Shown here one piece after another: positions 45,339 to 53,921 of a DNA stretch of 64,000 nucleotides (positions are counted from its first letter, which is position 1; each line of letters opens with the position of its first letter). A program made the translations under genes and the position numbers. The notes beneath the pieces are model-generated. The model was not told the DNA's origin, made no database searches, and saw only the letters and a list, made by a program, of their open reading frames with translations. Source of the stretch: Chryseobacterium sp. CY350. GTDB taxonomy: Bacteria; Bacteroidota; Bacteroidia; Flavobacteriales; Weeksellaceae. The stretch spans positions 2,914,001 to 2,978,000 of the forward strand of contig NZ_CP116034.1 of assembly GCF_027945075.1 (NCBI RefSeq), read 5' to 3'.

Positions 45339-46574
45339 CTAATATTGCATTTTTCTTAGTTTATGATTGGTAGTTCCTACAATTAAGGCAATTAATAATG
45401 TCATACTTCCTCCAAAGACTACAGAGCGCACTACGCCGAGCAATTTGGCAGCGAGACCGCTCTCAAATTGTCCCATTTCGTTGCTCGACATGATGAAGAT
45501 AGAATTTACACTCAAAACTCTGCCGCGGATGTGATCAGGAGTTTTTAGCTGTACAATAGTTCCGCGGATTACCACAGAAATTCCGTCGAGCATGCCACTT
45601 AAAACCAAAAACATGAATGAAAGCCAATAGTAATGTGATAAGCCGAAACCAATAATGCAAAGACCAAACCCTGCGACTACAGCAAGCAGAACTTTACCCT
45701 GATTTTTTCTTAAAGGAATTACAGAAAGAGTAGCGATGATGATCATCGAGCCAATATCTGAAGCAGCATTCAGCAATCCGAAACCTTCAGCGCCAGATTT
45801 TAGAATGTCTGTCGCAAAAACAGGAATCATCGCAACAGCGCCACCAAAAAGTACTGCAAACATATCAAGACACAGAGCTCCGAGAATTTCTTTAGTTTTA
45901 AAAATATATGAAATGCCTTCCCGCATACTTTCCAAAACTTTTATTTCTTCTTTCTTATGCTCAGAAAACTGTTTCTTCAGCTGCCAAAAAAAGATGGAAG
46001 CTATAGATATTAAAGAAAGTATTACAATTAATGTCCATTTTACGCCAACCAACCCAATTAAGAATCCGCCTGCTGCATGTCCACAAACCGATGAGATCAA
46101 AAAAGTTCCCTGGTTTAGCGTTATTGCACTTGGTAAATTCACCTTCTGTACGATTTTCGGAATCATTGACGGAACGATCGGGCCAATAAATGCTCTCACA
46201 ATTCCGGTAAAAAAAATTACTCCGTAGATGTAATACGTTATTTCATGTCCCGAAAAATGAAGTTCAACATTAAAAAATGCAGGAACTAAAAGCAATCCGA
46301 TCAAAAATACATAGAGGTAAGTACAGATCAAAAGCAATTTCTTTTTTTCGTTCATATCGATGACGTGACCCGCATATAAAGCGCAACTTACAGCAGGGAT
46401 TACCTCAGAAAGTCCGATTAAACCAATAGAAAAAGGATCTTTTGTCAATTGATACACCCACCATCCCAAAAGTGTAGCGAGCATCCTAAATGCTAAAACA
46501 ATAAAAAACCTCCCAGTAAGAAGATTTCTGAATTCTATATTTTTTAAAGTTTTGAGCGGAGTAAGAGAAATCAT
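45339..46574 (-). CDS. MFS transporter
   Basis: 411 residues with about eleven or twelve membrane segments. The start FRNLLTGRFFIVLAFRMLATLLGWWVYQLT and the loop pattern match the enterobactin exporter-like/MFS_3 group, which also includes macrolide-type exporters. The substrate is unknown. It lacks operon partners. The ATG is four bases after a TATTTTTG box that is also the T-tract of the preceding gene's terminator, so the message is probably leaderless. Confidence 0.88.
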   Translation of the reverse strand: MISLTPLKTLKNIEFRNLLTGRFFIVLAFRMLATLLGWWVYQLTKDPFSIGLIGLSEVIPAVSCALYAGHVIDMNEKKKLLLICTYLYVFLIGLLLVPAFFNVELHFSGHEITYYIYGVIFFTGIVRAFIGPIVPSMIPKIVQKVNLPSAITLNQGTFLISSVCGHAAGGFLIGLVGVKWTLIVILSLISIASIFFWQLKKQFSEHKKEEIKVLESMREGISYIFKTKEILGALCLDMFAVLFGGAVAMIPVFATDILKSGAEGFGLLNAASDIGSMIIIATLSVIPLRKNQGKVLLAVVAGFGLCIIGFGLSHYYWLSFMFLVLSGMLDGISVVIRGTIVQLKTPDHIRGRVLSVNSIFIMSSNEMGQFESGLAAKLLGVVRSVVFGGSMTLLIALIVGTTNHKLRKMQY

Positions 46575-46578
46575 TTCG

Positions 46579-46586
46579 CAAAAATA
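46579..46586 (-). promoter_or_regulatory. -7 box of the MFS gene, four bases before the ATG
   Basis: On the minus strand TATTTTTG, CGAA, ATG. The box overlaps the end of a terminator stem and its T-tract. Confidence 0.6.
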
Positions 46587-46612
46587 GCCCTAAATATTCA
46601 TTCAGGGCTATT
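46583..46612 (-). terminator. Terminator of the lipoprotein gene at 46668
   Basis: AATAGCCCT and AGGGCTATT form a perfect 9-bp stem with a 12-base loop. The T-tract after it is shared with the MFS promoter box. Confidence 0.7.
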
Positions 46613-46667
46613 GCTATGTGAGGTTTTCAAAAGAATTTAGATATTTCTTCTGAAAGATAGTATCTAT

Positions 46668-47030
46668 TTAGTCTGCTCTTAAAGAACTGATGACAATGGC
46701 AGCAACTCCTGCAGCTCCGATTACTGCCGCGCCTGCAACTACTCTTCCTTGAGACCTGTCTTTTACAGATGCAATATTAGATTTAGGAATCACCACTTCT
46801 GTACTGTCTTTTTTACCAGCTGTACCGATAATGTTGTCTCCGCTGATGTTTCTGAAAAGAATTGTCTGCTTTTTAGAACCGTCTCTTGGCGTCACTACAT
46901 ATATTTTTCCTGCTTCAAGATTAGAGTAATTATTTGTAGAAATATTTTCGCTGTACTTTGTGGTAGCACAAGATGAAATGACAAATAAACCCGTTAGTAA
47001 AGATGATTTTAAAAGTACAGATGCTTTCAT
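46668..47030 (-). CDS. Small lipoprotein with C-terminal membrane segment
   Basis: 120 residues with a lipoprotein signal (TGLFVISSC, Cys about residue 21). The mature part has AGKIYVVTPRDGSKKQTILFRNISGDNIIGT and VVIPKSNIASVKDR, then a C-terminal hydrophobic Gly/Ala-rich segment (about 96-116). The same plan occurs in the lipoprotein at 47190 (AGNRYTILDTENKKVSL, FAIAKNDIKRIRQ, then a hydrophobic segment), so the two are probably diverged paralogues. Function unknown; a cell-envelope role is likely. TAAATTTG lies 18 bases before the start. Confidence 0.72.
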   Translation of the reverse strand: MKASVLLKSSLLTGLFVISSCATTKYSENISTNNYSNLEAGKIYVVTPRDGSKKQTILFRNISGDNIIGTAGKKDSTEVVIPKSNIASVKDRSQGRVVAGAAVIGAAGVAAIVISSLRAD

Positions 47031-47048
47031 TATATAATTTTAGTTTTC

Positions 47049-47056
47049 CAAATTTA
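47049..47056 (-). promoter_or_regulatory. -7 box of the lipoprotein gene at 46668
   Basis: TAAATTTG on the minus strand, 18 bases before the ATG. Confidence 0.4.
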
Positions 47057-47189
47057 TCATTTTTTTTGAATATATGTTTTCAGAATCCAAAAAATGTGTT
47101 TAAATTTTTATAAATCAATAATTTTCACTAGGAATTTGCTTTAATGCCAAGATCTTTTAATTCTAAATTTAAATTCTTCAAGCATGACA

Positions 47190-47573
47190 TTAATTTAACT
47201 GATATTGATATTCGTCTAGGGAAGAATCTTCCGAATCTACTTTAATTAGGTTAATTAATGCTACTGTAGTAATTGTAACTCCGGCAACCGCACCGCCTAT
47301 GATCAGCAAAGTTCCGGCAGTATTTTTTTGTCTGATTCTTTTTATATCATTTTTGGCAATCGCAAAAGGCAAATTTTGTTTATTTCCCAGGATGCTGTCT
47401 TTTTCAATAGAAGTAACATCCAATGAAACTTTTTTGTTCTCTGTGTCAAGGATTGTATATCTATTACCAGCGCGCACTTTTTCAAAATTACCATGATGTT
47501 TTTCGGCAAGATACTGTGTAGAAAAACATGAAGTGAGACAGGTGATGAGTAAAATTATACTTAAATTTTTCAT
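47190..47573 (-). CDS. Small lipoprotein with C-terminal membrane segment, paralogue
   Basis: 127 residues. Lipoprotein signal LITCLTSC (Cys about residue 16), a short soluble domain with GNRYTILDTENKKVSLDVTS and IAKNDIKRIRQ, a hydrophobic segment (about 88-110) and an acidic tail (DSEDSSLDEYQYQLN). Its layout and several motifs match the lipoprotein at 46668. It starts 38 bases after the GH3-family gene on the same strand and lacks its own promoter box, so it may be co-transcribed with it. Function unknown. Confidence 0.72.
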   Translation of the reverse strand: MKNLSIILLITCLTSCFSTQYLAEKHHGNFEKVRAGNRYTILDTENKKVSLDVTSIEKDSILGNKQNLPFAIAKNDIKRIRQKNTAGTLLIIGGAVAGVTITTVALINLIKVDSEDSSLDEYQYQLN

Positions 47574-47611
47574 AGGAAAGCTTTTTTTTTGTTCGAGGTC
47601 AAATAAAAGAT

Positions 47612-49111
47612 TCAGATCACGTTTTTCGATAAAATATCCGCAATTTTTCTGTCATTGGCCAATCTCGGAATTTTATTCTGACCGCCCAGTTTGCCTTCAG
47701 ATTTTGCATATTCCTGAAATGCGTTTTTAGAAACTCTGCTTATTTTCAAATTCTGAAGAATATTTCCCGAAATCAAATCATCATAATAAGTATTGCGTTT
47801 TCTCAACTGATCATTTAATTCGTTTTTAAACAGGTCTAAATTTTCAGGCTCTTTCTCAAATTCTATAAACCACTCGTGATAAGGCAAACCTTCTGAAGGA
47901 TTTACTTCCGGAGCGAGATGAAATTCTGTAATCTGCGCAGGAAATTTTTCAACCGTAGCTTTCATTGCTTCTTCAACCTCAAAAGCAATCACATGCTCAC
48001 CAAAAGCTGAGGTAAAATGTTTTGTTCTTCCGCTTACCAAAATTCTGTGCGGATTTTTATCGATGAATCTCACAACATCACCGATTGAGTATGCCCACAA
48101 TCCTGAATTGGTTGTTAAAATCAATGCATAATCTTTATTAACTTCAATTTCCTTTAAAGTCAGTCTTCGGGAATTGGGTTTTCCGTATTCTTCCAGCGGT
48201 ACAAATTCATAAAAAATTCCATGATTGGTCAATAGCAAAAGTCCTTCCTTGTTATAATCATCCTGAAATGCAAAAAAACCTTCCGAAGCCGGAAAAGTTT
48301 GTACAATATCAACTTTTCCGCCTAAAAGTTCTTCCATTTTTTCGCGATAGGGTTCGTAATTCACGCCGCCAGTTACGATCAATTGAAGGTTTGGAAAAAG
48401 CTGTTTTATTTTCTTGCCGTTTTTCTCAATCAATTTTTCAAAATACATGATCAACCAAGGTGGAATTCCGGAAATCAAAGTCATATTTTCTGTCTCCGTT
48501 TCTTCCACGATTTTATCAACTTTGGCTTCCCAGTCTTCTATCAGATTAGTTTCCCAGCTTGGCAAACGGTTCTTTTGAAGATAATTAGGAATATGATGCG
48601 CAACTATTCCGGAAAGTCTGCCGGTTTTTATTCCGAAAACTTCTTCCAATTCCGGACTTCCCTGCAGGAAAATCATTTTTCCATTCACAAATTCAGCGTT
48701 TCCTTTTTTTGCAATGTAATGAAATAAAGCACTTTGCGCGCCTGCAACCTGAAAAGGCATTCCTTCTTTTGAGATCGGAATATATTTAGAACCTGAAGTT
48801 GTGCCTGAAGTTTTGGCAAAATATTCCGGAGTTTCTGTCCAGAGAATATTGCGTTGACCTTTTTTTACTTTTTCAATGTAAGGTTTAAGATCTTCATAGT
48901 CAGTAATTTGTACGTTTTTCTGATATTCTTCGATGGAGCTGATGTTTTCAAACTGATGCTCCCTCCCAAAAAGTGTCTTCTCGGCAGTTTTCACCATTGA
49001 TAAAAGCAGTTTTTCCTGATTTTTTTCTGCATTTTGCTTAAAATTTTCAGCTTTTTTTACATGCTTTTTGGCCCAGATCAGTGCAATATTTTTTTTGAAG
49101 AAGTGTAACAT
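47612..49111 (-). CDS. GH3-family adenylating enzyme
   Basis: 499 residues resembling plant GH3 auxin-responsive proteins, members of the acyl-adenylate-forming superfamily. The ATP-binding signature is KTSGTTSGSKYIPIS (about 107-121), followed by VTGGVNYEPYREKMEELLGG and GRTKHFTSAFGEHVIAFEVEEAM near the C-terminal domain. Plant GH3 enzymes couple amino acids to acyl acids; bacterial substrates are unknown. Cytosolic, no signal peptide. The ATG lies four bases after TAAATTTG, implying a leaderless message. Confidence 0.9.
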   Translation of the reverse strand: MLHFFKKNIALIWAKKHVKKAENFKQNAEKNQEKLLLSMVKTAEKTLFGREHQFENISSIEEYQKNVQITDYEDLKPYIEKVKKGQRNILWTETPEYFAKTSGTTSGSKYIPISKEGMPFQVAGAQSALFHYIAKKGNAEFVNGKMIFLQGSPELEEVFGIKTGRLSGIVAHHIPNYLQKNRLPSWETNLIEDWEAKVDKIVEETETENMTLISGIPPWLIMYFEKLIEKNGKKIKQLFPNLQLIVTGGVNYEPYREKMEELLGGKVDIVQTFPASEGFFAFQDDYNKEGLLLLTNHGIFYEFVPLEEYGKPNSRRLTLKEIEVNKDYALILTTNSGLWAYSIGDVVRFIDKNPHRILVSGRTKHFTSAFGEHVIAFEVEEAMKATVEKFPAQITEFHLAPEVNPSEGLPYHEWFIEFEKEPENLDLFKNELNDQLRKRNTYYDDLISGNILQNLKISRVSKNAFQEYAKSEGKLGGQNKIPRLANDRKIADILSKNVI

Positions 49112-49115
49112 GTTT

Positions 49116-49123
49116 CAAATTTA
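49116..49123 (-). promoter_or_regulatory. -7 box of the GH3 gene, four bases before the ATG
   Basis: On the minus strand TAAATTTG, AAAC, ATG. Confidence 0.6.
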
Positions 49124-49250
49124 TAAATAAGTATAGAATTGTGAGAAATATTTTGAAGTTAAATAGTGATTTCTACATTTCCAATTTGTTTTATTAAATG
49201 AAAATTTTAGTTTGAAATTATACTTAATTTAAATATAGCCTAACAATTAA

Positions 49251-49282
49251 AACATAAAAAACCGACGAATAAATTCATCGGT
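49251..49282 (-). terminator. Terminator of the small basic-repeat gene
   Basis: An imperfect stem (AACCGA/TCGGTT plus inner GAAT/ATTC, one mismatch) is followed on the minus strand by TTTTTATGTTTT. Confidence 0.55.
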
Positions 49283-49326
49283 TCTTCGAAATTTGATTAT
49301 GAAAAGACAACATTTTTTAATGTTGA

Positions 49327-49572
49327 TTATTTGTTCACTTTATACCTTTTGTCTGGCGTTCCATCTTTTTTTAATTTTTGATTTTCTTTAAATCTTTTGT
49401 CTGGTGTACCATCTTTTTTCATTTTGACAGAAGGTTTTGCTGCTTCCTGTTTTACAGCTTTCACGGTTTTAGTAGTTTGTCTTACAGTAGATTTAGCTGC
49501 CGGAACTGCTTGTTGAGCGGTTGCAAATCCCAATCCTAAAACGATTGACATTGCAGTAAGAAATTTTTTCAT
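49327..49572 (-). CDS. Small secreted basic protein with KKDGTPDKRxK repeat
   Basis: 81 residues with a signal peptide (about 1-19, ending ATAQQ). The mature part is very Lys-rich and ends with two copies of an 18-19-residue unit, KKDGTPDKRFKENQKL and KKDGTPDKRYKVNK. I know of no named family, though such short secreted proteins are seen in Chryseobacterium. The repeats look like a loop able to bind calcium or polyanions, but that is a guess. It is monocistronic with a hairpin after the stop. Confidence 0.7.
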   Translation of the reverse strand: MKKFLTAMSIVLGLGFATAQQAVPAAKSTVRQTTKTVKAVKQEAAKPSVKMKKDGTPDKRFKENQKLKKDGTPDKRYKVNK

Positions 49573-49693
49573 GCGTTGATATTTATTGTTTTTTGTTGAA
49601 GTAAATTTATGTAAAATCTCGGTATGAAAATCGATTTTTGCAGACTTAACTAAAGTTTATCACTCATTAAAAAAATATTAAACAGTTTTGTGC

Positions 49694-49729
49694 TAAAAAA
49701 AACCTGTTTCCCAAAAGAGAAACAGGTTT
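49694..49729 (-). terminator. Terminator of the lipoprotein gene at 49751
   Basis: AAACCTGTTTC and GAAACAGGTTT form a perfect 11-bp stem, followed by TTTTTT on the minus strand. Confidence 0.85.
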
Positions 49730-49750
49730 CAGATATGCGTGAATAGTTTG

Positions 49751-50143
49751 TTATCTTGTACAGTTTGCTGTCCAGATTTTACCGTCTTTTGCGTACAAAA
49801 TCTTCAATGTATTGTTGTCGATTCTGATGTAAGAAGTTGCGCTAGAACCTACACTTACCAAAACGTTGTCTCCTTGCTGCTCAAATTCAACTCCATTTAA
49901 ATCAGGAATACTGTTTGAGAATGCAAAGTTATACTTTGTTCCACTTGCGATTTTCGTTACAAAAACTTCTCCGTTGTCAGTTGAATTTGTAGTAGATCCG
50001 TCGTTGTAAGAAATACTTCCTTTGTAAGTTCCTGCAAAGAAATCATTGTTTGCCGGATCGTCATCATCGCTGCATGAAGTGAATGAGAATGCCGTGAACA
50101 TTACTAGCATAAAAACGCCTAAAATTTTGATTACATTTTTCAT
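49751..50143 (-). CDS. Hypothetical lipoprotein
   Basis: 130 residues with a lipoprotein signal ending FSFTSC (Cys at about 24) and an Asp run straight after it (SDDDDP), which in Bacteroidota acts as a surface-export signal for lipoproteins. The mature domain (FFAGTYKGSISYNDGS to ILYAKDGKIWTANCTR) looks like a small beta barrel of the lipocalin-like type, with no family I can name. Monocistronic, with a strong terminator. Confidence 0.72.
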   Translation of the reverse strand: MKNVIKILGVFMLVMFTAFSFTSCSDDDDPANNDFFAGTYKGSISYNDGSTTNSTDNGEVFVTKIASGTKYNFAFSNSIPDLNGVEFEQQGDNVLVSVGSSATSYIRIDNNTLKILYAKDGKIWTANCTR

Positions 50144-50319
50144 AATATTTAATATTTCGGTTTATGGGAAAAGACTTTTCAAACATTGTGCCGCACACGT
50201 AAAAATGATTTGTTTTTAACTTTTTTTGACTTTTTTAATGAAAAATTGTGATTTATAATGTTTTATTGTTGATAATTTCTGATTTTACTTTTTCAATTTA
50301 GTGTAAAGAAAAATAGCAT

Positions 50320-50327
50320 TATCTTTG
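50320..50327 (+). promoter_or_regulatory. -7 box of mfd
   Basis: TATCTTTG matches the consensus. Transcription would start at about 50333, so the ATG at 50330 is not usable and the start at 50393 is preferred. Confidence 0.5.
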
Positions 50328-50392
50328 TAATGCTAAAACGGTTTCGGAATTCTCCCGAAATCGCTTTTGTCGTTTATATCTATATTATATTT

Positions 50393-53300
50393 ATGCAATT
50401 AAAAACCATCAAAGAGAGTTTTTTGCCTGATCTTCTCAGGAAAGAGTTTGGGAAAGAACTTTTTGCGCAGCTCGAAAATCATCAGCATCTTTCTGTAAAA
50501 GGAAGCGCTGGTTCTTCGGTTTCTATTTTTACTGCCGAGCTTTTTCTTACCTTTAAAAAGACGATTCTTTTTCTTGTAGATGATAAAGAGGAAGCATTAT
50601 ATATTAATACAGAAATGGAAGACTTGCTGGGGAAAGATAAAGTTCTGTATTTTCCGGCAACACATCTTGAGCCTTATCAGGTTGAGAAAACGCAAAATGC
50701 CAATCTCGTTTTAAGAACCGATGTTTTAAATAAAATAAATTCTGAAAAGTCTCCTAAAATCATTGTCGCCTACACCGCTGCTTTGTCTGAAAAAGTTTTA
50801 AAGAAAGAAGATTTTAAAGCCATTTCTCATCATATAAAAGTCGGCGACCAGCTTGATTTTGATTTTGTAGACGAACTGCTTTCGCATTATCAGTTTCAGC
50901 AGACCGATTTTGTTTCCGAGCCGGGAGAATTTTCTGTGCGTGGAGGTATTGTGGATGTGTTTTCTTATTCTAACGAAAAACCTTACAGAATTACTTTCTT
51001 TGGAAATGAAGTGGAAAATATTAAAACTTTTGATATTGAAAATCAGCTTTCTGTAGATAAAGTAAAAGATTTTCAGCTGGTTTCGAATATGAATTATTCT
51101 GTTTCCGGAAGTCGGGTTTCTTTATTAGAACTTTTGCCGAAAGACAGTTTTGTTGTTTCTAAAAATGCGGTTGTAGGTTTAAATAAAGTCAGAAGTTTTT
51201 ACGAGAAATCTTTGGAGAAATATGATACTTTAAGCAAGGATATTTCTCACAGAACTCCACAGGAACTTTTTATTTCTGATGAAGAATTTTTATTTGATTA
51301 TAAAAAATTTAAAACTATAGATTTCAGTTCACAAGCTTTAGAGATCTCAGGTTCTGAAACATTGCAGCTCAATCAGACACAACAACCTTCTTTTCATAAA
51401 AATTTTGAACTACTTATTGAAGATCTTGACGAAAAACAGCAACAGGGTTTTGATACATGGATTTCTTTTGCGACCGACAAACAGAAAGAAAGATTAGAAT
51501 CTATTTTTGAAGATATCGACTTTTCTCAGTCTGGTCTTTCCAAAATTTCATTCAAAAGTTTTAAATCAGAACTTCACGAAGGTTTTGTGGATGCCGATCA
51601 TAAAATCCTGGTTTACACAGACCACCAGATTTTTGACCGTTACCAAAGATATAAAGCCAAAAATACATTTGCGAAATCTGAACAACTGACTCTGAAGGAT
51701 TTAATGTCTTTAAAAGTTGGAGATTATATCGCTCATATCGACCATGGAATCGGAAAATTCATGGGATTGGTAAAAGTGAATAATGACGGGAAAATTCAGG
51801 AATGTTTTAAATTAACTTATAAAAACGGAGACTTATTATATGTAAGCATTCATTCTTTACATAAAATTTCAAAATACAACGGTCCGGACGGAAAAGAAGT
51901 TGTTTTGAGCAAACTCGGTTCGCCTGCATGGAAATCATTAAAACAGAAAACAAAAGCCAAAGTCAAGCAGATTGCTTTTGATTTGATTAAATTATACGCA
52001 GAAAGAAAAACGGCCAAGGGATTTGCCTACACTCCGGATTCTTATCTTCAGAATGAGTTGGAAGCAAGTTTTATCTATGAAGATACGCCCGATCAGGAAA
52101 AAGCTACCATCGATGTAAAAAATGACATGGAAGCTGAAACTGTGATGGACCGTTTGGTTTGCGGTGACGTAGGTTTTGGTAAAACGGAGGTTGCCATTCG
52201 TGCTGCTTTCAAAGCTGCAACAGACGGAAAACAGGTTGCGATTCTGGTTCCTACTACGATTCTGGCATTTCAGCATTACCGAAGTTTTAAAGACCGACTG
52301 AAAGATTTTCCGGTGAATATTTCTTATTTAAACAGATTCAGAACCGCAAAACAGAAATCTGAAACAATCGCAGGTTTAAAAGACGGAAAAGTAGATATCG
52401 TCATCGGAACGCATCAATTAGCTTCTGAAAAAGTTAAATTTAAAGATTTAGGCTTATTGATTATTGATGAAGAACATAAATTCGGAGTTGCGGTAAAAGA
52501 TAAATTAAAAACTTTAAAATCAAATATTGATACGCTGACTCTCACTGCAACACCGATTCCGAGAACTTTACAGTTTTCACTGATGGCTGCGAGAGATCTA
52601 TCAGTAATTAAAACGCCACCACCAAACAGGCAGCCTGTGGAAACTCACATGGTTGGTTTTAGTGAAGAAATTATTCGTGATGCAGTTTCTTATGAATTGC
52701 AACGTGACGGACAGGTTTATTTTATCAACAATAGAGTTGAAAATTTAAAAGATATTGCCGGTTTGATTCAAAGACTGGTTCCGGATGCGAGAGTGATTAC
52801 CGGTCACGGACAAATGGAAGGCAAACAGCTTGAAAGAAACGTTCTCGATTTTATGGAAGGAAAATATGACGTTTTGGTTGCAACAACCATCGTCGAAAGT
52901 GGAGTAGATGTACCGAACGCGAATACCATGTTTATCAATGATGCGCAACGTTTTGGGATGGCAGATCTTCACCAGATGAGAGGTCGCGTTGGGCGAAGCA
53001 ATAGAAAAGCTTTCTGTTATCTGATTACGCCGCCGCTGGATATGGTAACTTCTGATGCTAGAAAAAGACTGGAAGCGATTGAGCAGTTTTCAGATTTGGG
53101 AAGCGGTTTTCAGATTGCGATGAAAGATCTGGAAATTCGTGGTGCAGGAGATTTACTAGGAGGCGAACAAAGCGGATTCATTAATGAAATGGGCTTTGAA
53201 ACCTATCAGAAAATGATGCAGGAAGCTTTGGAAGAATTAAAAGACGATAAAGATTTTGAAAATTTATTTGAAAATGAAGCAGACCGTCAGAAATTATTTA

Positions 53301-53773
53301 AAACAGTAAAAGAAGTCAATATTGATACAGATCTAGAGCTGATGTTGCCTGATTCTTATATTTCAAGCACAGAAGAAAGATTGTTGCTTTACCAAAAATT
53401 AGCTGAGATTGCTAATGAAACTGATCTTCAGAAATTTGAATCCGAACTGACGGATCGTTTCGGAGCTTTACCTTCTGAAGCAATCAATTTATTGAAAAGT
53501 GTTGCCTTGAAATGGCTGGCTGCAGCTATTGGCTTCGAAAAAATCGTCATGAAAAACGGAATTTTCTTAGGCTATTTCCCGAACAATCCTCAGGACAAAT
53601 TTTATCAGACTGATAAATTCAGGCATATCATTACATATTTAACTCAAAATCCTGCTAAAGCGCAGCTGAAAGAAAAAGCTGGTAAAGAAGGAAATCAGTT
53701 GATGATGAGAAAAGACGGCGTTCAGAATGTAGATGAGGTAAATGTTTTGCTTAAGTCTATTCTTGATATTTAA
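50393..53773 (+). CDS. mfd: Transcription-repair coupling factor
   Basis: 1126 residues from the ATG at 50393 (MQLKTIKESFLPDLL). The frame opens at 50330, but that ATG lies at the predicted transcription start and the extra 21 residues look unlike Mfd. UvrB-like N-terminal modules come first, then the CarD-like RNA-polymerase-binding domain (LKVGDYIAHIDHGIGKFMGL), then RecG-like motor lobes with Walker A GDVGFGKTEVA (about 590), DEEHKFGV, TATPIPRTLQ and HQMRGRVGRSNRKAFCYL, and a TRCF C-terminal domain. It removes stalled RNA polymerase at DNA lesions and recruits UvrA. All motor motifs are intact. A terminator follows. Confidence 0.96.
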   Translation: MQLKTIKESFLPDLLRKEFGKELFAQLENHQHLSVKGSAGSSVSIFTAELFLTFKKTILFLVDDKEEALYINTEMEDLLGKDKVLYFPATHLEPYQVEKTQNANLVLRTDVLNKINSEKSPKIIVAYTAALSEKVLKKEDFKAISHHIKVGDQLDFDFVDELLSHYQFQQTDFVSEPGEFSVRGGIVDVFSYSNEKPYRITFFGNEVENIKTFDIENQLSVDKVKDFQLVSNMNYSVSGSRVSLLELLPKDSFVVSKNAVVGLNKVRSFYEKSLEKYDTLSKDISHRTPQELFISDEEFLFDYKKFKTIDFSSQALEISGSETLQLNQTQQPSFHKNFELLIEDLDEKQQQGFDTWISFATDKQKERLESIFEDIDFSQSGLSKISFKSFKSELHEGFVDADHKILVYTDHQIFDRYQRYKAKNTFAKSEQLTLKDLMSLKVGDYIAHIDHGIGKFMGLVKVNNDGKIQECFKLTYKNGDLLYVSIHSLHKISKYNGPDGKEVVLSKLGSPAWKSLKQKTKAKVKQIAFDLIKLYAERKTAKGFAYTPDSYLQNELEASFIYEDTPDQEKATIDVKNDMEAETVMDRLVCGDVGFGKTEVAIRAAFKAATDGKQVAILVPTTILAFQHYRSFKDRLKDFPVNISYLNRFRTAKQKSETIAGLKDGKVDIVIGTHQLASEKVKFKDLGLLIIDEEHKFGVAVKDKLKTLKSNIDTLTLTATPIPRTLQFSLMAARDLSVIKTPPPNRQPVETHMVGFSEEIIRDAVSYELQRDGQVYFINNRVENLKDIAGLIQRLVPDARVITGHGQMEGKQLERNVLDFMEGKYDVLVATTIVESGVDVPNANTMFINDAQRFGMADLHQMRGRVGRSNRKAFCYLITPPLDMVTSDARKRLEAIEQFSDLGSGFQIAMKDLEIRGAGDLLGGEQSGFINEMGFETYQKMMQEALEELKDDKDFENLFENEADRQKLFKTVKEVNIDTDLELMLPDSYISSTEERLLLYQKLAEIANETDLQKFESELTDRFGALPSEAINLLKSVALKWLAAAIGFEKIVMKNGIFLGYFPNNPQDKFYQTDKFRHIITYLTQNPAKAQLKEKAGKEGNQLMMRKDGVQNVDEVNVLLKSILDI

Positions 53774-53817
53774 ATCAAATTTGTTTATTTTTAAATTTTC
53801 AGTATTTGTCTAGAATC

Positions 53818-53851
53818 AAAATCTAAAAGCGAAAGTTTTTAGATTTTTTTT
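53818..53851 (+). terminator. Terminator of mfd
   Basis: AAAATCTAAAA and TTTTAGATTTT form an 11-bp AT-rich stem and the T-run continues for several bases. Confidence 0.75.
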
Positions 53852-53892
53852 GTTAAATATTTAAAATAAGTCTACTCGTATTGAAAATTAAT

Positions 53893-53900
53893 TATATTTG
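53893..53900 (+). promoter_or_regulatory. -7 box of the lipoprotein gene at 53922
   Basis: TATATTTG, 21 bases before the ATG. It overlaps an upstream in-frame TTG at 53898, which argues against that start. Confidence 0.5.
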
Positions 53901-53921
53901 CTAGATAAAAAACTAAACTCT

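Noticed and set aside
45736..46227. Plus-strand open frame inside the MFS gene
   Set aside because: Antisense shadow with no family pattern or promoter.
50330..50392. Upstream start of mfd
   Set aside because: The ATG lies at the predicted transcription start and encodes residues unlike Mfd.
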